NCBI RefSeq assembly: GCF_949987515.2
Contig: NC_082683.1
Coordinates: forward strand, 125,450,582-125,514,581
Source: Delphinus delphis
Lineage: Eukaryota; Chordata; Mammalia; Artiodactyla; Delphinidae
DNA length: 64,000 bases
Reading direction: 5' to 3'
Part shown: positions 12,781 to 26,130 of the stretch, in pieces
Layout of the letters: each line of letters begins with the position of its first letter
How positions within the stretch are numbered: position 1 is the first letter of the stretch
Translations under genes and position numbers: made by a program
Notes under the pieces: generated by a model
Database searches by the model: none
What the model was told of the DNA's origin: nothing
Seen by the model: the letters and a program-made list of their open reading frames with translations, nothing else

Positions 12781-15134
12781 TGGTGGAAAGGGGATCTAAG
12801 GGAAATAGGACCACGCAGCCTACATACACTGCTCTGTTTGCTACATCTCCAGAACCCAAAACTAAACTCTTTCATTTTAACTGCTTATTAAAACAAATCA
12901 CATCTTAAAAAGCAACACAACAACAATGGCCTAAAAATCAGGCCATACTTGTCAGACTTGTAATTCTAACAATGCACTGAAAAATGTATGTTGCACTCTG
13001 CAATACTATAGTTCAGAAAAAACTACGTCACAATAGGCAACGAAACACTTTTGTTTAAACTGCTCCCTTGCTTAAATCACACTGAAATGGAGTTATAGAA
13101 TACAATATGGAGAACAGTCTTAAACAAACCAGAAATCTGATTTTCAGAAGTTGCATATTTAAGAGTCAGTCACCATCTATTTTAAGCCAAATACCTGCTT
13201 CTGTGTGACTTCAAGGGCATTCTGGAGTAAACTATACCAATGGTAAAGTTTACCATTCAACAGGCTTCTAAAGTTTAATCTAAGTCTCTATGTACCTCCA
13301 TCCACTCTGAATGACATTATAATAGAAATCAACAGTATATGAGAACCTGCTACGTCAAGCCAGCTGCTTCCAGTAAGGGTTTGTGAAAAGCGGCTCCAAA
13401 GAACAAACTTCACTGTCTCAAACATTCTGAGAACACAGTTGATCATTAAATATTTATTACCTGACTAGTAGGCAAATAAACATAGCAATTCCTATGGCTT
13501 TACTTAGATGCCACAGTGAGAAGTACAACAGAAACGAAAAGACTACAACCAAAAGGTTTGTATTTTCCCATTACCACAGACTAGACTTTAGGCAATAACT
13601 TGTTTTGTACTAAATCTTTACCAGTCTTCCTCCAGGGCTTCCTTCAAGGATCAAGTATTCTCTTACACTGAATTGTGTCAAACATTAAGCTCAACTTTAG
13701 TGTGGCCAAAACCATTTTCAAACCTGTCCAGATTGTTCTCAGAAGGCTATTGCTTCCTCATAAATTCACCTTGAAAGGCAAACAGAAGGTGAGCTCAGTG
13801 AAAAGGGTCTCATGTAGAGACTCTGATTTGCTAACTCTAGCTTAGCATTTCTCATTAATAAAGTCAGACAAGCAAATTACATGAGGAGGAAAAGTTAGGC
13901 GAATTATTAAATTTAGTTAATTTTCCTTTTCCATGTAAATTCTTTAAGAATTAAGTTAAAATGTTGTAATCCTTTTTATCTTTAAAAAAAAGTCAGTTTA
14001 AGGCCAAATATCTTCTCCCCTTGTGAAAAATACAATGTTCAATGTGAGGATTCTACATATTTCCAAGGTTTTCTTTTTAAAAAGTCATTTGAGATAATAT
14101 CTCAGAAGTAGAATGCATTATTGTTTGTCCTTAACAGAAAAAAAAAGTCAATGCTGCAGTAAACAGAACACAAACTCATGTGTTTCCCCAACTATGATGC
14201 TTAGGAATGCACCTTCCATTTAATGCCCGCTTAATTTTATTACAGAGTAAAAAATGCCAGAAAAGAACCATTTCCATAGTATAAGTGTAAATCAGGAAAC
14301 TGATCAAATAAGAATCATTTTAAAAGGCATATATCCAGTTCCAGAGAAGAAAGGACTTTTTGAAACTTTTTCAGCTTGGGCCCTATACATCCTTGAAAAT
14401 TCTTCCTCTCAGACTTCTGCAGATCACTACCGTAAAAATTTACAATAACGCCACGTTAAATACCATGTAAAAAAACAATGCCACATACTGCCTACTAGGG
14501 GAAATCTTCTCTCTGAAAAGCAAGGCTGAAAGAAAACACAATTATTGTTAAAAGTCTTTCCAGACCAATCCCAGCCAACTGATATTTCTGTATACTTGGA
14601 ATCTAATTTTCACCGAATTTCAGAGATCAAAGGAACATTAATGATAAGGAAACAGAAGTTCAAATAAATTAAGTAACTTCGCAAGAGTTTTGTGACTTGC
14701 TAAGTAACAGAGTTTAACAAAGACCCTTGTTTCCTGATGGGCAGCCTGATGTTTCCGTAGAACGCTGGGTCGCCATCTGGCAGGTTTGTGCAACATAAAT
14801 TCTCTCTATAACCAAATTCTGAGCTTCTGGAGGATAGTGACTACATCATTTATTTCTTTTGAAGCTCCAAAGTGATTTTCCTGGTTCTGGGACCCCTAAT
14901 AAAAAAGTCAACTATATACTACCAAAATAAAGATCGAAAGGAGTAAATAAATGTGTTTAGCACAAGATTTTAATAAAATGGCAAAATCCACTCCTCAAGA
15001 TAAAAAACAAAACCCTACACCCATTTGTTTGTCTATTTCTATTTCCAGAAAAATTCAGAAGGAAGACATTTTTTCTTACTTTTTTGAATAAGTATGGCTT
15101 CTCTGACTAGCACTTTGAAAAATACACTTGATGA

Positions 15135-15320
15135 GGCTTCCCTGGTGGCACAGTGGTTGAGAATCCGCCTGCTGATGCAGGGGACACGGGTTTGTGCCCC
15201 GGTCCGGGAAGATCCCACATGTCACGGAGCGCCTGGGCCTGTGAGTCATGGCCGCTGAGCCTGCGCAGGCTCCGGCAACGGGAGAGGCCACAACAGTGAG
15301 AGGCCCGCGTACCGCAAAAA
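15135..15320 (+). repeat. CHR-2-type SINE with internal deletion
   Basis: A perfect 17-bp target duplication AAAAATACACTTGATGA sits at 15118-15134 and 15321-15337. About 20 bp around the usual GTCCGGAGCCTGTGCTCC segment is missing. Confidence 0.95.
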
Positions 15321-16284
15321 AAAAATACACTTGATGAAAGAGTAAGTGACTCCAGGAGAAGAGTTATCCATCAGGGACCACTTGTCAACAATTATCTGAA
15401 CCACAATATTCGAAAAGAGAAATGGATCTGAAGCAAAAAAGAAATACTGGGTCTAACTATAATGGCAAGAGACTATTAAAGCAATTACACACCATTCACC
15501 TAATATTCAATTAGAAAACTGACTTCATTATTGGGCTAGAAGTCATCTGATAACACAGAAGATTAGAATATAAGTGGTATCTGTAAATTTCTTGATCCAA
15601 AGGGCTGTTGCTAAGGTCACGAGTATATGAAGCCTAATTCTGTTATGCCTTTATCCCATAGTCACTATGCCACTGGGCCTGGAAGTGAACACGCTAGCCA
15701 TTTACGATGTGTCCCTCTAGACCTTCACTGTGCTCTTCTTTAACCTGCTCTGAGTTTGGCCAGCCAACCAGCATGAGCTTCATCAAAAGATTCCCTTGTC
15801 CTTGGACTTTCACATGGGTCCAGCCAGGAGGAATCAGTGGCTAAAGATCAAAGGAAGAAAAGTGAAGTCAAGATATTTATTCTCCTTTCTCCCTGCCAGA
15901 TCACATTGGTCAGTTGCTCCTCTCTACAAAAGGCCACAGCTCCTGTCAATCTATCTGTCCATTACAGCTACTCTGCTAGCTCTCTCCTTCTGCCCTGGGA
16001 ACAGGTCTATAGGTAGTATTGGCTCCCTGCTGTTGCTAGCCCCTCCCCTCATACTGAACCATCCCTTGTTAACTTCTCTTACTTCTCCCCACACCTCTAT
16101 AATTAGTCTCTTTAGTAAACTTTTCAATTATCCCAATTTAGTATACTATATCTATATCCTGCTAGGACCCAGAATGATACTTTGGAATACAGGTACTTCC
16201 TGCCTCACACTGCCAGTCCCAGATCATTTTCATTGGGGGCAGTGGGGGGTGGGGGTCACCTTCAGTTACTTGTGCTTATGTTGT

Positions 16285-18595
16285 CATATCCAAAAGGGCT
16301 TTGCCTAACCTGAGGTCACATATATTTATTCCTATATTTTCTTCTAAGTGCTTTATAGTTTTAGCTTGTACATTTTGGTCTATAATCCACTTTGAATTAC
16401 ATTTCAGAGTCTTATCTTTTTGCATATGGATATCCAATTGTCCCAGCACCATTTGTGGAAAAGACTACTGTTTCTTCATTGAATTGCACTGGCATTTTTG
16501 TTGAAAATCAACTTACCATAAAAGGTTTATTTCTGGACTTTCAATCCTGTTCCACTGATCTCCATGTCTAGCCTTATACCAGTACCACATTCTCTTGATT
16601 ACTGTATCTTTTTTTTTTTTTTTTTTTTTTTTTTGCGGTACGTGGGCCTCTCACTGTTGTGGCCTCTCCCGTTGCAGAGCACAGGCTCCAGACGCGCAGG
16701 CTCAGCGGCCATAGCTCACGGGCCTAGCCGCTCTGTGGCATGTGGGATCCTCCCAGACCGGGGCACGAACCTGTGTCCCCTGCATTGGCAGGCGGACTCT
16801 CAACCACTGCGCCACCAGGGAAGCCCTGATTACTGTATCTTTATTGTTAGGTTTGAAACCAGGAAGTCTAAGTCCTCCAATTTTGGTCTTTTTATTCAAA
16901 ATTTTGTTGACTATTCTGAGTCCTTCACATTTCCATATCAATTTTAGGATCAGCTTGTCAATTTCTGCAAAAAATATCTGTTGGGATTTTGATAGGGATT
17001 GCACCAAATCCATTTATCTGTTTATAGAGAAATGCCACCATAATATATTGATTCTTCCAATCCATGAACATGGAATGTCTCCATATATCTTACAATTTTA
17101 CTCAGCAATGTTTTGTAGTTTTCAGTGTATATCTTGCACTTCTGCTAAAAAATATTCCTAAGTATTTATTCTTTTGATGCTATTGTAAATGGAATTTATT
17201 TCTTAATTTACTTTTCAGACTGTACATTGTAGTACATAGAAATACAACTGATTTTTGAATACTGATTTTGTATATTGATCTTATATTCTGCAACCTTACT
17301 GAGCACATTAGTTATAAAAGTTTTTTGGTTTGGGGGCAGGGGGTGGTAGATTCCATAGGGTTTTCTACATATACAGTTATACCGTCTGTGAATAAAGACA
17401 GTTTTACTTCTTCCTATCCAATCTGCATGCCTCTTATCTCTTTTTTTCTTGCCTGACTGCAATGGCTAAAACTTCTATTACAACATTGTATAAAACTGGT
17501 GAAAGCAGACATCATGCCCCTTATTCCTGATCTTAGGAAGAAAGCATTAACATTTTCACCAGTAAGTATGTTGTTAGTTATAGGTTTTCTGTGAATCTCC
17601 TTAGTCAGGTTGAAGGACTTTCCTTCTATTCCTTATTTGTTGAGAATTTTTATTATGAATGGTATTGGATTTTGTAAAAATGTTTTTGTATGTTTGCTGA
17701 TCATGTGGGTTTTGTCCTTTATTAATAAGGTGAATTATATTAATTAATGATTTTCAGATATTAAATCAACTTTGAATTCTTGGTATAAATCCCACTAGGT
17801 CATGTGGTATAATCCATTCCATATGTTGCAGGATTCAGTTTACTAAAATTTTGTTGAGGATTGGTAAATCTATATTCAAATAAGGAGTATCAATAGTTTT
17901 CTTTTCTTGTAATGTCTTCCTCTGGCTTCAGTATAAGGGTAATGCTGGCTTCACAGGATGAGTTGGGAAGTACTCCTCTTCCTCTATTTTCCTGAAAGGT
18001 TGGTATTGTTTATTCTTTAAATGTTTGATATAGTTCACCAGAGAGATCATTTGGGCCTGAGCTTATCCTTGCAGAAAGATTTTTTATAACTCATTCAAGT
18101 GCTTTGCCTGATATAGATCTATTCAGATTTTCTCCATCTTCTTGAGTCTGTTTTCGTAATTATATCTTTCAAGGACTTCACCCATTTCATCCAAGTTGTC
18201 TAATTTGATGGCATAAAGTTGTCCATAGTATTTCATTATAATTCCTTTAATTTATGTAGGGTCAGTAGAGATGGCTCCTCTTTCATTCCTAATTTTGGTA
18301 ATTTATATCTTTGGTCTTCTTTTATTAGCCAGTCTAACTAAAGTTTTATCTATGTTAATCATTTCAAAGAAAGAATTTCTGGTTTCACTGATTTTCTCTA
18401 TTGTTTCTTAGTTTCCTATTTTATTGGTTTCCACTCTAATCTTCATTTCCATCCCTCTTCTTGTTTTATGTTTAATTTGTTCTTATTTTTCCCTCTATCT
18501 AGTCTCTTAAGGTAGAAGCTGAACTTACTGATTTGTAACCTCTTTTCCAGTTTATGCATTTCTCGTTGATTTCTTAATGTTAAGGTACTCTAGGT
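16285..18595 (-). repeat. L1 ORF2 fragment (antisense), about 2.1 kb of L1
   Basis: The minus strand encodes broken ORF2p, e.g. FFAEIDKLILKLIWKCEGLR. Stops and indels are frequent, so it is dead. The plus-strand text contains CCAGTACCACATTCTCTTGA and similar antisense L1 landmarks. A CHR-2 SINE is inserted at 16609. Confidence 0.85.
16609..16826 (-). repeat. CHR-2-type SINE in minus-strand L1
   Basis: Reverse-oriented copy: T run, GCGGTACG, ending CCACCAGGGAAGCCC. The duplication TGATTACTGTATCTTT lies on both sides (about 16596-16611 and 16827-16842). It splits an antisense L1 ORF2. Confidence 0.95.
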
Positions 18596-18679
18596 CTTGG
18601 TCTTTGGACCTCTTGTTTCTATCTACACTCACTCTCTTAATGATTGTCTGGTCCATGGCTTTAAATGAATTCCGTATAC

Positions 18680-18891
18680 TGACAGCTCTCAGACTAGACC
18701 TCTTCCAAATTTCAGGGTCATATGTCCACCTGCCTCTTACCTTAGATATTAAATAAACATCTCTAATTTAACAGGCTCCAAACTGAACTCCTGCTCCAGC
18801 CCCTTACCAAACTTGCTCCTTGTCAGTCTTCCACATCTCTGTTAATGGCAACTCCACCCTTATCATTGCTTAGGCCATACTCCAAGGGTCA

Positions 18892-18924
<33 letters not shown>

Positions 18925-19975
18925 GGTACGCGGGCCTCTCACTGTTGTGGCCTCTCCCGTTGCGGAGCACAGGCTCCGGACGCGCAGGCTCAGCGGCCAT
19001 GGCTCACGGGCCCAGCCGCTCCGCGGCATGTGGGATCCTCCCAGACCAGGGCACGAACCCGTGTCCTGTGCATCGGCAGGTGGACTCTCAACCACTGCAC
19101 CACCAGGGAAGCCCCAAGGGTCATCTTTTAACTCTATCCCTGACTCACTCTTTCTCTTAGACCTCAGACCCAAGCCATCAGGAAATCCTGTTAGCTCTAC
19201 CTACAAAGAATATCCACCAAATCACTCCACTACCTCCACTGCAATTACACTACTCCACGCCACCATACTCTCGCCTAGATTATACCTTATGACTTGTCTC
19301 TCTACTTCCACTCTTGACCACTGCCCCCTGCCACATCTATTCTCAAAAAAGCAGCCAAAGAGACGCTGTAAAAATGTAAGTTGAACCACCTCACCCCTCC
19401 TCTTAAAATCTGCAGACTCAAACTTCCTCTCTCTATCAGAATGAAGTCAACACACTTTCAATGGCCTGCAAGATCTGGCCTCCCAGTACCTGCCTGATCT
19501 CATCTCCCACAACTGTCACTCTTGCTTACTGTGCCAGAGCCACACTGTTACTTGAACACAGGGCATTCTCCACCTAAGAGCCTCTCCATTGGCTACCCTA
19601 CTTCCTGGAATACTTTTTCTCCAACATCTGCATGGCTCATCCTTTCTCACTCTCAAGTCTTTGCTCAACTATCATCTTCTCTATTAGACTGACTCTGGCC
19701 ATGTCCCTTTGAATTACACTTACCACCATTATTAGCACTCCCAATGTTCATCACCCTGACCACTTTTTCCCTATAGCATTTAACACCTTCAAATATTATG
19801 TATATTATTCTTAATATGTTGATTATTTATTATATATCTCCTTCAATAGAATGTAAGACCTCTTAGGGAAGGAATTATTGTCTGTTTTATTCATGGTTGT
19901 ATCCCAAGGGACTAGGTATACGTATGGCATATAATAGGTGTTATTAAATATTTGTTGAATGAATAAATAAATTTA
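18680..19975 (+). repeat. L2-like LINE sequence with CHR-2 insertion
   Basis: A long C/T-rich block (CAAACTGAACTCCTGCTCCA, CAATGGCCTGCAAGATCTGG) ending TATTTGTTGAATGAATAAAT, the pattern of L2 3' ends. Interrupted by the SINE at 18898-19113. Confidence 0.65.
18898..19113 (-). repeat. CHR-2-type SINE in L2-like sequence
   Basis: Reverse-oriented with a 16-bp perfect duplication CCAAGGGTCATCTTTT at 18882-18897 and 19114-19129. Very close to the CHR-2 consensus, so probably a recent insertion. Confidence 0.95.
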
Positions 19976-20430
19976 AAAAGCAGAACTTATCCACTGGCCA
20001 TTATCAAATTAAACGTTATTCATGCCTGAAAAGCTGAATTTATTTACTCCTCCACTCATTCAACAAATATTGAGCTCCTTCTCTTTGCCAGGCACTGCGG
20101 CAGACAATAGGGATATTCAAAACAGACATGTCCTCTTGACATGGAGCTTGTTTACCAACCTTCTGTTTCTCTTCATAGCATGTTTAAAAAATGGTATAAT
20201 TCCTGTAATAATAAGTGTTATAAAGACAATACAATGCATAAGTAAATGTGTTAATGATTAGGAACAGAGAGCTAGGAGTCTTCCTTCAACTAGAATAGAC
20301 AGTAAAGCCCACTATGAGAAGACATCATTCGAAGTAAAACCAGGATAAGGAGAAGCCATTCATGAAGAATTCTGCGGGTAGAAATATTCCAGAGAGACAA
20401 AAAGCATAAAGCTTCAAAGAGGAGATGGAG

Positions 20431-20642
20431 GGGCTTCCCTGGTGGCGCAGTGGTTGAGAGTCCGTCTGCCGAGGCAGGGGACACGGGTTCATGCCCCGGT
20501 CCGGGAAGATCCCACGTGCCGCGGAGCAGCTGGGCCCGTGAGCCATGGCCGCTGAGCCTGCGCGTCCGGAGCCTGTGCTCCGCAACGGGATAGGCCACAA
20601 CACTGAGAGGGCCGCGTACCGCAAAAAAAAAAAAAAAAAAAA
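20431..20642 (+). repeat. CHR-2-type SINE
   Basis: Full-length, A tail over 20, perfect 15-bp duplication AAAGAGGAGATGGAG at 20416-20430 and 20643-20657. Confidence 0.95.
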
Positions 20643-22107
20643 AAAGAGGAGATGGAGTTTGGTGAATTCAAGAAAAAAAAAGCCAATATGACCTGAAGGT
20701 GGTAGAAGAGGGATAGGTAAGGTGGGAGGGCATCCTGCCTCCACTGCGGAGGCCCTAAACCCACCCTAACATTTTTAGCAATTTAGACGCATCCTAGAAT
20801 GTTATTTTTATATCACCTTCTCTCTCCTGTGCTCCCTCTCCTACTTTTTTCCCTCTAGGGAAAATGCCAATGGCACTGAGTGCCAGTGTCACTGAGTCGA
20901 AATTTGAGAAGCTTATTCCTTAGCAGACTTGGTACTTCTGTGCAAATCAGAAAAAGTTGTGCTTTCCTCACAACACTTTCTGTCATCTATTAGAAAAATA
21001 TGTAATAAATAAGCGTATCTGCAATTCACTCATAGTTGTGCATGTGCAGTGCAACATGCACAGCAGCATGTAGGGCCCTGGCTGCAGAGACAGAGGAGGG
21101 TAGCTCTTTGCAAATCCAACTGGTTCCATTTTTCCTCTAATTCAAATACTGAGTGCTGTGGATGTTAAATATACATGTAGCTTTTCATACACTGCAATTA
21201 TTACTATTCAGCATTAACTACAGTTGACTACAGATTCTGTTAGCTTTATCCTCATGTGAAAAGGAATGATTCTGAGTATTTCTGAGATGCAGATTCAAGG
21301 TGCTATAAGCATGAACGTACTTCCGTAAAAATGGCAAAAGCCTTGACTATATCAGCAAGTGTCCGAAGTACTGATCATCAGACAGTCTAACAGAAGAGCT
21401 ACATATTAGGGTAATCTTCCCTATCTTTAGGAAAAGTTTTTGCCTACATTATTTCATGTGACTCCTGGGTTATTTTAATTTAGTAGTTTACTGTTTTGGA
21501 GTTTTTTTTTTAAAATAAGATAAAGGATATTTTGATGGAGTAACAGATTCTTAAAAACCATTTTCAAGTTTAATCCCAAAGGAGGCCATTCTTTTCATCA
21601 CCTAGGCTTCCGGTTCCTAATTTATGAAAAGGAAAAGTGTGTGTCTTCATGAAAAATAATCTGTGATACTGTGTTCTTTCTAGATGAATGGTATGCGTAT
21701 GTCACATTGATGTAATTAAAATTAATGAGCAACTAATAATATCCATAAAGGATATCGCTCCCGAGAGAATGCGTCCAGTGATAAAGGAGTGCCACCTAAT
21801 GTTCAGTGTGGACTTCAACATATCCAGGCCACACAGCCATGTGACAAACACCACCCCTCAATTGGAGCCCTGAAATTATATATTAAATCATGGTAATTTT
21901 GCAGAGGCCCTAATTGAGTATCAAAATAAGAATTATGACTTCTTGAAGAAAATTTGTATCACTCATATGCTCTAGAAATTGATTTTTCAAAAGGAAGTAA
22001 ACAGTCTTTACTTTTCTCTATAGCTACAAAAAAAAAAAAAAAGAACAAGAAGAAATTTACTCCTAAAATATTTTTAAAAATTTAAACACCTTGGTCTCAA
22101 CTGCAGT

Positions 22108-22275
22108 AGACTAGAAAGAGCCCAGGCTTCCAGGCTAAACAGGTTCAAATCAGAGCCCTCCCACTCAACAGCAGTATAACCTTGGGTCTTTCAAACCTGA
22201 GACTGTTTCCTTACATGAAAATAACTTAATTTACAGTAGGCATAAAATAAATGATAGATATTAGTTATTAAGGAA
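22108..22275 (+). repeat. MIR
   Basis: GAAAGAGCCCAGGCTTCCAG, then CAGTATAACCTTGGGTCTTT and the TTTCCTTACATGAAAATAA core. Confidence 0.65.
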
Positions 22276-22700
22276 AGTAGGTCTCCCATTATGATTTATA
22301 AGCTAATAAGTTAACTTAGTTTTTAATAGATCCCCTTCCAGTCATCAGGGCTTTAAGAAATGTTTTATTGAAAAGACAACACATGCCAGGTCAACAATTT
22401 CATCTCTCTCTAATCCCTTGCATAAAAAAATGACCTAATCTCAGTTCTTTTCTGATCCTTCCCCCAACCAGTCCCAAGTAAGTTTAAAGCATTTTTTTTA
22501 GCCACTGAAGAAATTATCAGGTTCAAACAGCAACTCTGATGAAAGAAGAATAACAGGCACTCAATTCTCTTCACTTGCTTTCTAACATCTAACATTACAT
22601 AGCAGGGTTTTAAACAATTTAAAACAATAATTTTTAAAATCCAGTTAAACTATTTCAAGAATATCTTCCCCATGACATTAAAAAAAAAGGGAGTAATTTG

Positions 22701-22701
<1 letters not shown>

Positions 22702-22738
<37 letters not shown>
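22702..22738. repeat. (TG)n microsatellite
   Basis: About 18 uninterrupted TG units. Confidence 0.97.
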
Positions 22739-22742
<4 letters not shown>

Positions 22743-22996
22743 GAATCTTTTATTTTTAACCCTTGGATTAATATCATCAAATTTTATTAATTTACCTTTG
22801 CAATTCTCAAAAATTAAGTCTCTTTTGAGCCTAATCTTCCCTTTAATGTTACAGATTTATTGTTTGTATAAGTGACAATTTAGCTGTAACAGATAAGAAG
22901 TTTCATGACAGCTCAGTGTATTAATTAGGAAGGTCTTTTAAGCACACTGTTACTGAGGGCCTCCATGGGCCAGGCCTGGGAATGCAAAGGAGAATA

Positions 22997-23075
22997 TTGG
23001 GTTGGCCAAAAAGTTTGTCCAGGTTTTTCCGTAACATCTTACAAAAATCCCGAATGAACTTTTTGGCCAACCCAA
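22997..23075. mobile_element. 79-bp mariner-type miniature element (hairpin)
   Basis: Near-palindromic element with inverted ends TTGGGTTGGCCAAAAAGTT and its exact complement, bounded by TA at 22995-22996 and 23076-23077, the Tc1/mariner target duplication. It has no coding capacity. In ruminants this element type is related to abundant microRNA hairpins (see findings). Confidence 0.92.
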
Positions 23076-23790
23076 TAAATAAATCCTGCTCTCCAGGAGC
23101 TCACTCTCCTCGGCACATTACTCAGTCCTCACTCTGAGAGCCAGAAGGCAGATTACAAAGATAAATTCCCAATGCATGTCTTTGAAAGCAGATGGAGCCC
23201 CTTCTCCACCAGCACTGCATTCCCAGGAGACTAAGCCTTCGGGAAGGGGCAGAGGGGATCATGGAGACCGTAGGAAGAATAGGCAGGGCCAGAGACGTCG
23301 CTACTTCCATCTCTCTCGTGGCCTTGGAGGTTTCTCTCTTTTCTCTCCTGGATTTTAGATGTCTGTCCCTCTCCCTCTCTCTTGGTCCTGGATTTCTTTC
23401 TCTCCCTCTCTACCTCTAAACTTTGGACAGCTTTCTTTCCTAGGGAGATAAAAGGATATTTAAGAAAATAGAGAATGCAAAGGAAAATAAGGCAAACAGT
23501 GTAAAAAAGGATCATAAAACAGAACTGAAGTTGGTACTTACTGATATGGTATTGACTAAATAAAGTTTTTAATTCCTTCCCTTATTTAAGAAACTAGAAC
23601 TACAGCAGTATGGAGTCAGTCACATCTACATACAGCGATGCACACTGCATCTAGACATGAGCACAGTGTGGCAGCAAGAACATCTCACTGAGGGAGAAGA
23701 CATGTGGGCCTCTGAGTACTTCCCAATCTAGCTTCCTCATCTATAAAATTTGGGGATAAGACTAGATTGGTGGCTCACAAACATTTTCCT

Positions 23791-23995
23791 TTTTTTTTTT
23801 TTTTTTTGCGGTACACGGGCCTCTCACTGTTGTGGCCTCTCCCATTGCGGAGCACAGGCTCCGGACGACGCGCAGGCTCGGCGTCCATAGCTCATGGGCC
23901 CAGCGGCATGTGGGATCTTCCCGGACCGGGGCACGAACCCATGTCCCCTGCATCAGCAGGCGGACCCTCAACCACTGTGCCACCAGGGAAGCCCC
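23791..23995 (-). repeat. CHR-2-type SINE
   Basis: Reverse-oriented. Duplication ACATTTTCCTTTTT flanks it (from 23781 and from 23996). A short deletion lies in the GAGCCATGG / CGGCTGGGCC region and GACGACGCGC replaces GACGCGC. Confidence 0.94.
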
Positions 23996-24289
23996 ACATT
24001 TTCCTTTTTTTTTTTTCACCAGAACCTACAATAAGAACTACAATTTCCACTAGAACCAATACATACACATACACCCTCCACAATGGAAAAAAAGTTCCAT
24101 GAAACAATTCTGATCCTAGAATGTGCAATGTACTAATATTTTACACTGTTTTTAAAAGCTAGTTGCTATTCACAATTTAGAGTTCATAATCCACCAATGG
24201 GTCCCAACATCAGTTTCAGAAACACTGGTCTTACAAAAATCCAAAGTCTCCTTCAGCTCGAAGAGTTTATGATTTCATACCACATAGGG

Positions 24290-24790
24290 CTTATATGATC
24301 TGGCCTCAGGCTACCTCTCAAGCACATTTCTGCCACTCTCTCCCTCACTCTTCTCTGCTCCAATCTTACTGGCCTTCTTGCTGGTCCCTGCACAGAGCAA
24401 GCAGGCTCCCACCTCAGAATCTTTGCCCTTGCTATTCCCTCTGCCTGGACTACTCCACTGCTAGGGTTATTAAGGCTCTCTACAGTATCACTTCATTCAG
24501 CTTTCTGCTCATATGTCAGCAATCTAGAGAGGTTTCCCTGACCATCCAATAAATACCACCTCCTTCTACTTTCTTCAATCTCTTCTCCCATAATCTAACT
24601 TTTCCATAGCACTTATCAATAATTAACACTATATTACATGTTTGTTTATTGTGTGACTTCCCACCCCCAGAAATTTTAGCTCCATAAGGGTAGGACTTTG
24701 GCAGTCATTGCTGTATATCCTGGATGCCTAGAACAGTGCCTGGTATATAATAGGAACTTAAAAATAATTGTTGAATGAATGAATGAATCT
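24290..24790 (+). repeat. L2 LINE 3' region
   Basis: TATGATCTGGCCTCAGGCTA at the start, later TTAGCTCCATAAGGGTAGGA and CAGTGCCTGGTATATAATAG, ending in GAATGAATGAATG. Confidence 0.8.
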
Positions 24791-25844
24791 AGAGTTCCCT
24801 CTCAGAATACAACAGCCTACTGTCTGAGACTTAGAATTTTAGATTTTCTCTGGTGGTAAACAGCCCTTGATCAAAAACAGTTCTCCACTCCTGGTCTTTA
24901 CCAAAGGGACTAGCAGGGAAATTCAGTGGAAAGTTAACTTCCCTTCTTTTCAACTACCTTTTCAGAGCATTATTATTCTTCTTTGAATGTCCGTGCTTCT
25001 CTGCTCTCTACTGATTTTGATATTCCTCCTCACATGCAATTCCTATCTCTAAAGGACATTATGAATTAGTTCAGAATCTTAAATGCCTTAAAAAATGGAA
25101 AATATTATGTAAATATCAGACACTATCATTATTAAACCTGCAGCTGTGCAATGCTTCTGTCAGGTGCTAAAATGAAAAAAGAAAGTAAGAAGGGGAGGGG
25201 AACCAGAGTAACTGGAGGTGCTACTTTAGGTTGAGTGGCCTAGGAAGGCCTCTCCCACGAGGTAAGCATCGGAAAAAGTGAAGAAGCATTTCAGGCAAAT
25301 GGAATAGTAACTGTGGCTGAAGTCCATGTAATTCTGGGGGAAAAAAAGATGTAAACTTTTAAAGATGTATATCTCAAAAGGTTAAACCAAAAAGAATCTG
25401 CTTTAAAATCATATTAATATGCACACCTCAAGTACTTCCCAATAGTCACCAGATGTGTGTGTCTTGTGCCCACCTACAACTCACCCAAAGGGACATCTGG
25501 GTCAATAGGCAAAAATGTTCAAAAGAAAGAGAAAAAACAAAACATTTGTTAAGTAGGCTGAAGCTTGAACAATGAACCACAGTGACACTTTCCTACTGTT
25601 TCCAAATGCCTTCTAGTAAATTTAAGGAATCGATGTTGACATTAGCATGCTAAGTTTAATTTGGGATTTATATATATTCAAAGTTGAAGAAAATGTGAAA
25701 CTCAGTGAATGAAAAATAACACAGAAAAAGGTGTAGAGTTAACTAATCTTGTTTTTAATTAACACTCCTACATAGTGATTAGTCTCTCCTCTCTGTTCCT
25801 ACATTCAGCAGGTCTCTATCTTAACACCTGTCAGTAACAACAGT

Positions 25845-25985
25845 AGTAGCAACAGCTAACATTTATTGGATGCTTACAATGTATAAAGCATTAAGCTAAG
25901 CACTTTATCTCTTTTAATCATAACACTATTCCTATGAGGGAGTTAGTATTATGTTCATTTTACAAATGAGGAAATTGAATTTCTC
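25845..25985 (-). repeat. MIR (reverse)
   Basis: CAGCTAACATTTATTGGATG, GCTAAGCACTTTATCTC and TTTTACAAATGAGGAAATTG. Confidence 0.75.
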
Positions 25986-26009
25986 TAAGTTAGTAGTACA
26001 ATGTTACAG

Positions 26010-26130
26010 TATATCATGTTTATCTCTTCCCTGCCTTCCCTCTTCCCCCAAGATTGTGAGCTCCTTAAAAGAAAGATCTAGTCTTATTCATCTTTGTATC
26101 TCAGATTTATGGCATGTAGCAGGAACCCAA
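26010..26130 (+). repeat. L2 3' fragment
   Basis: GATTGTGAGCTCCTTAAAAG followed by TCTTATTCATCTTTGTATCT. Confidence 0.7.

Noticed and set aside
15796..16308. Plus-strand open frame of 170 codons
   Set aside because: No recognisable domain, no splice context, low-complexity composition, and it runs into repeat-like sequence before the antisense L1.
16564..16947. Open frame of 127 codons, and many similar 60-180 codon frames, over CHR SINEs
   Set aside because: The same peptide patterns (e.g. GSGRAGSAAMAHGPSRSAAC) recur at every CHR-2 copy on both strands. They are chance translations of a GC-rich SINE, not genes.
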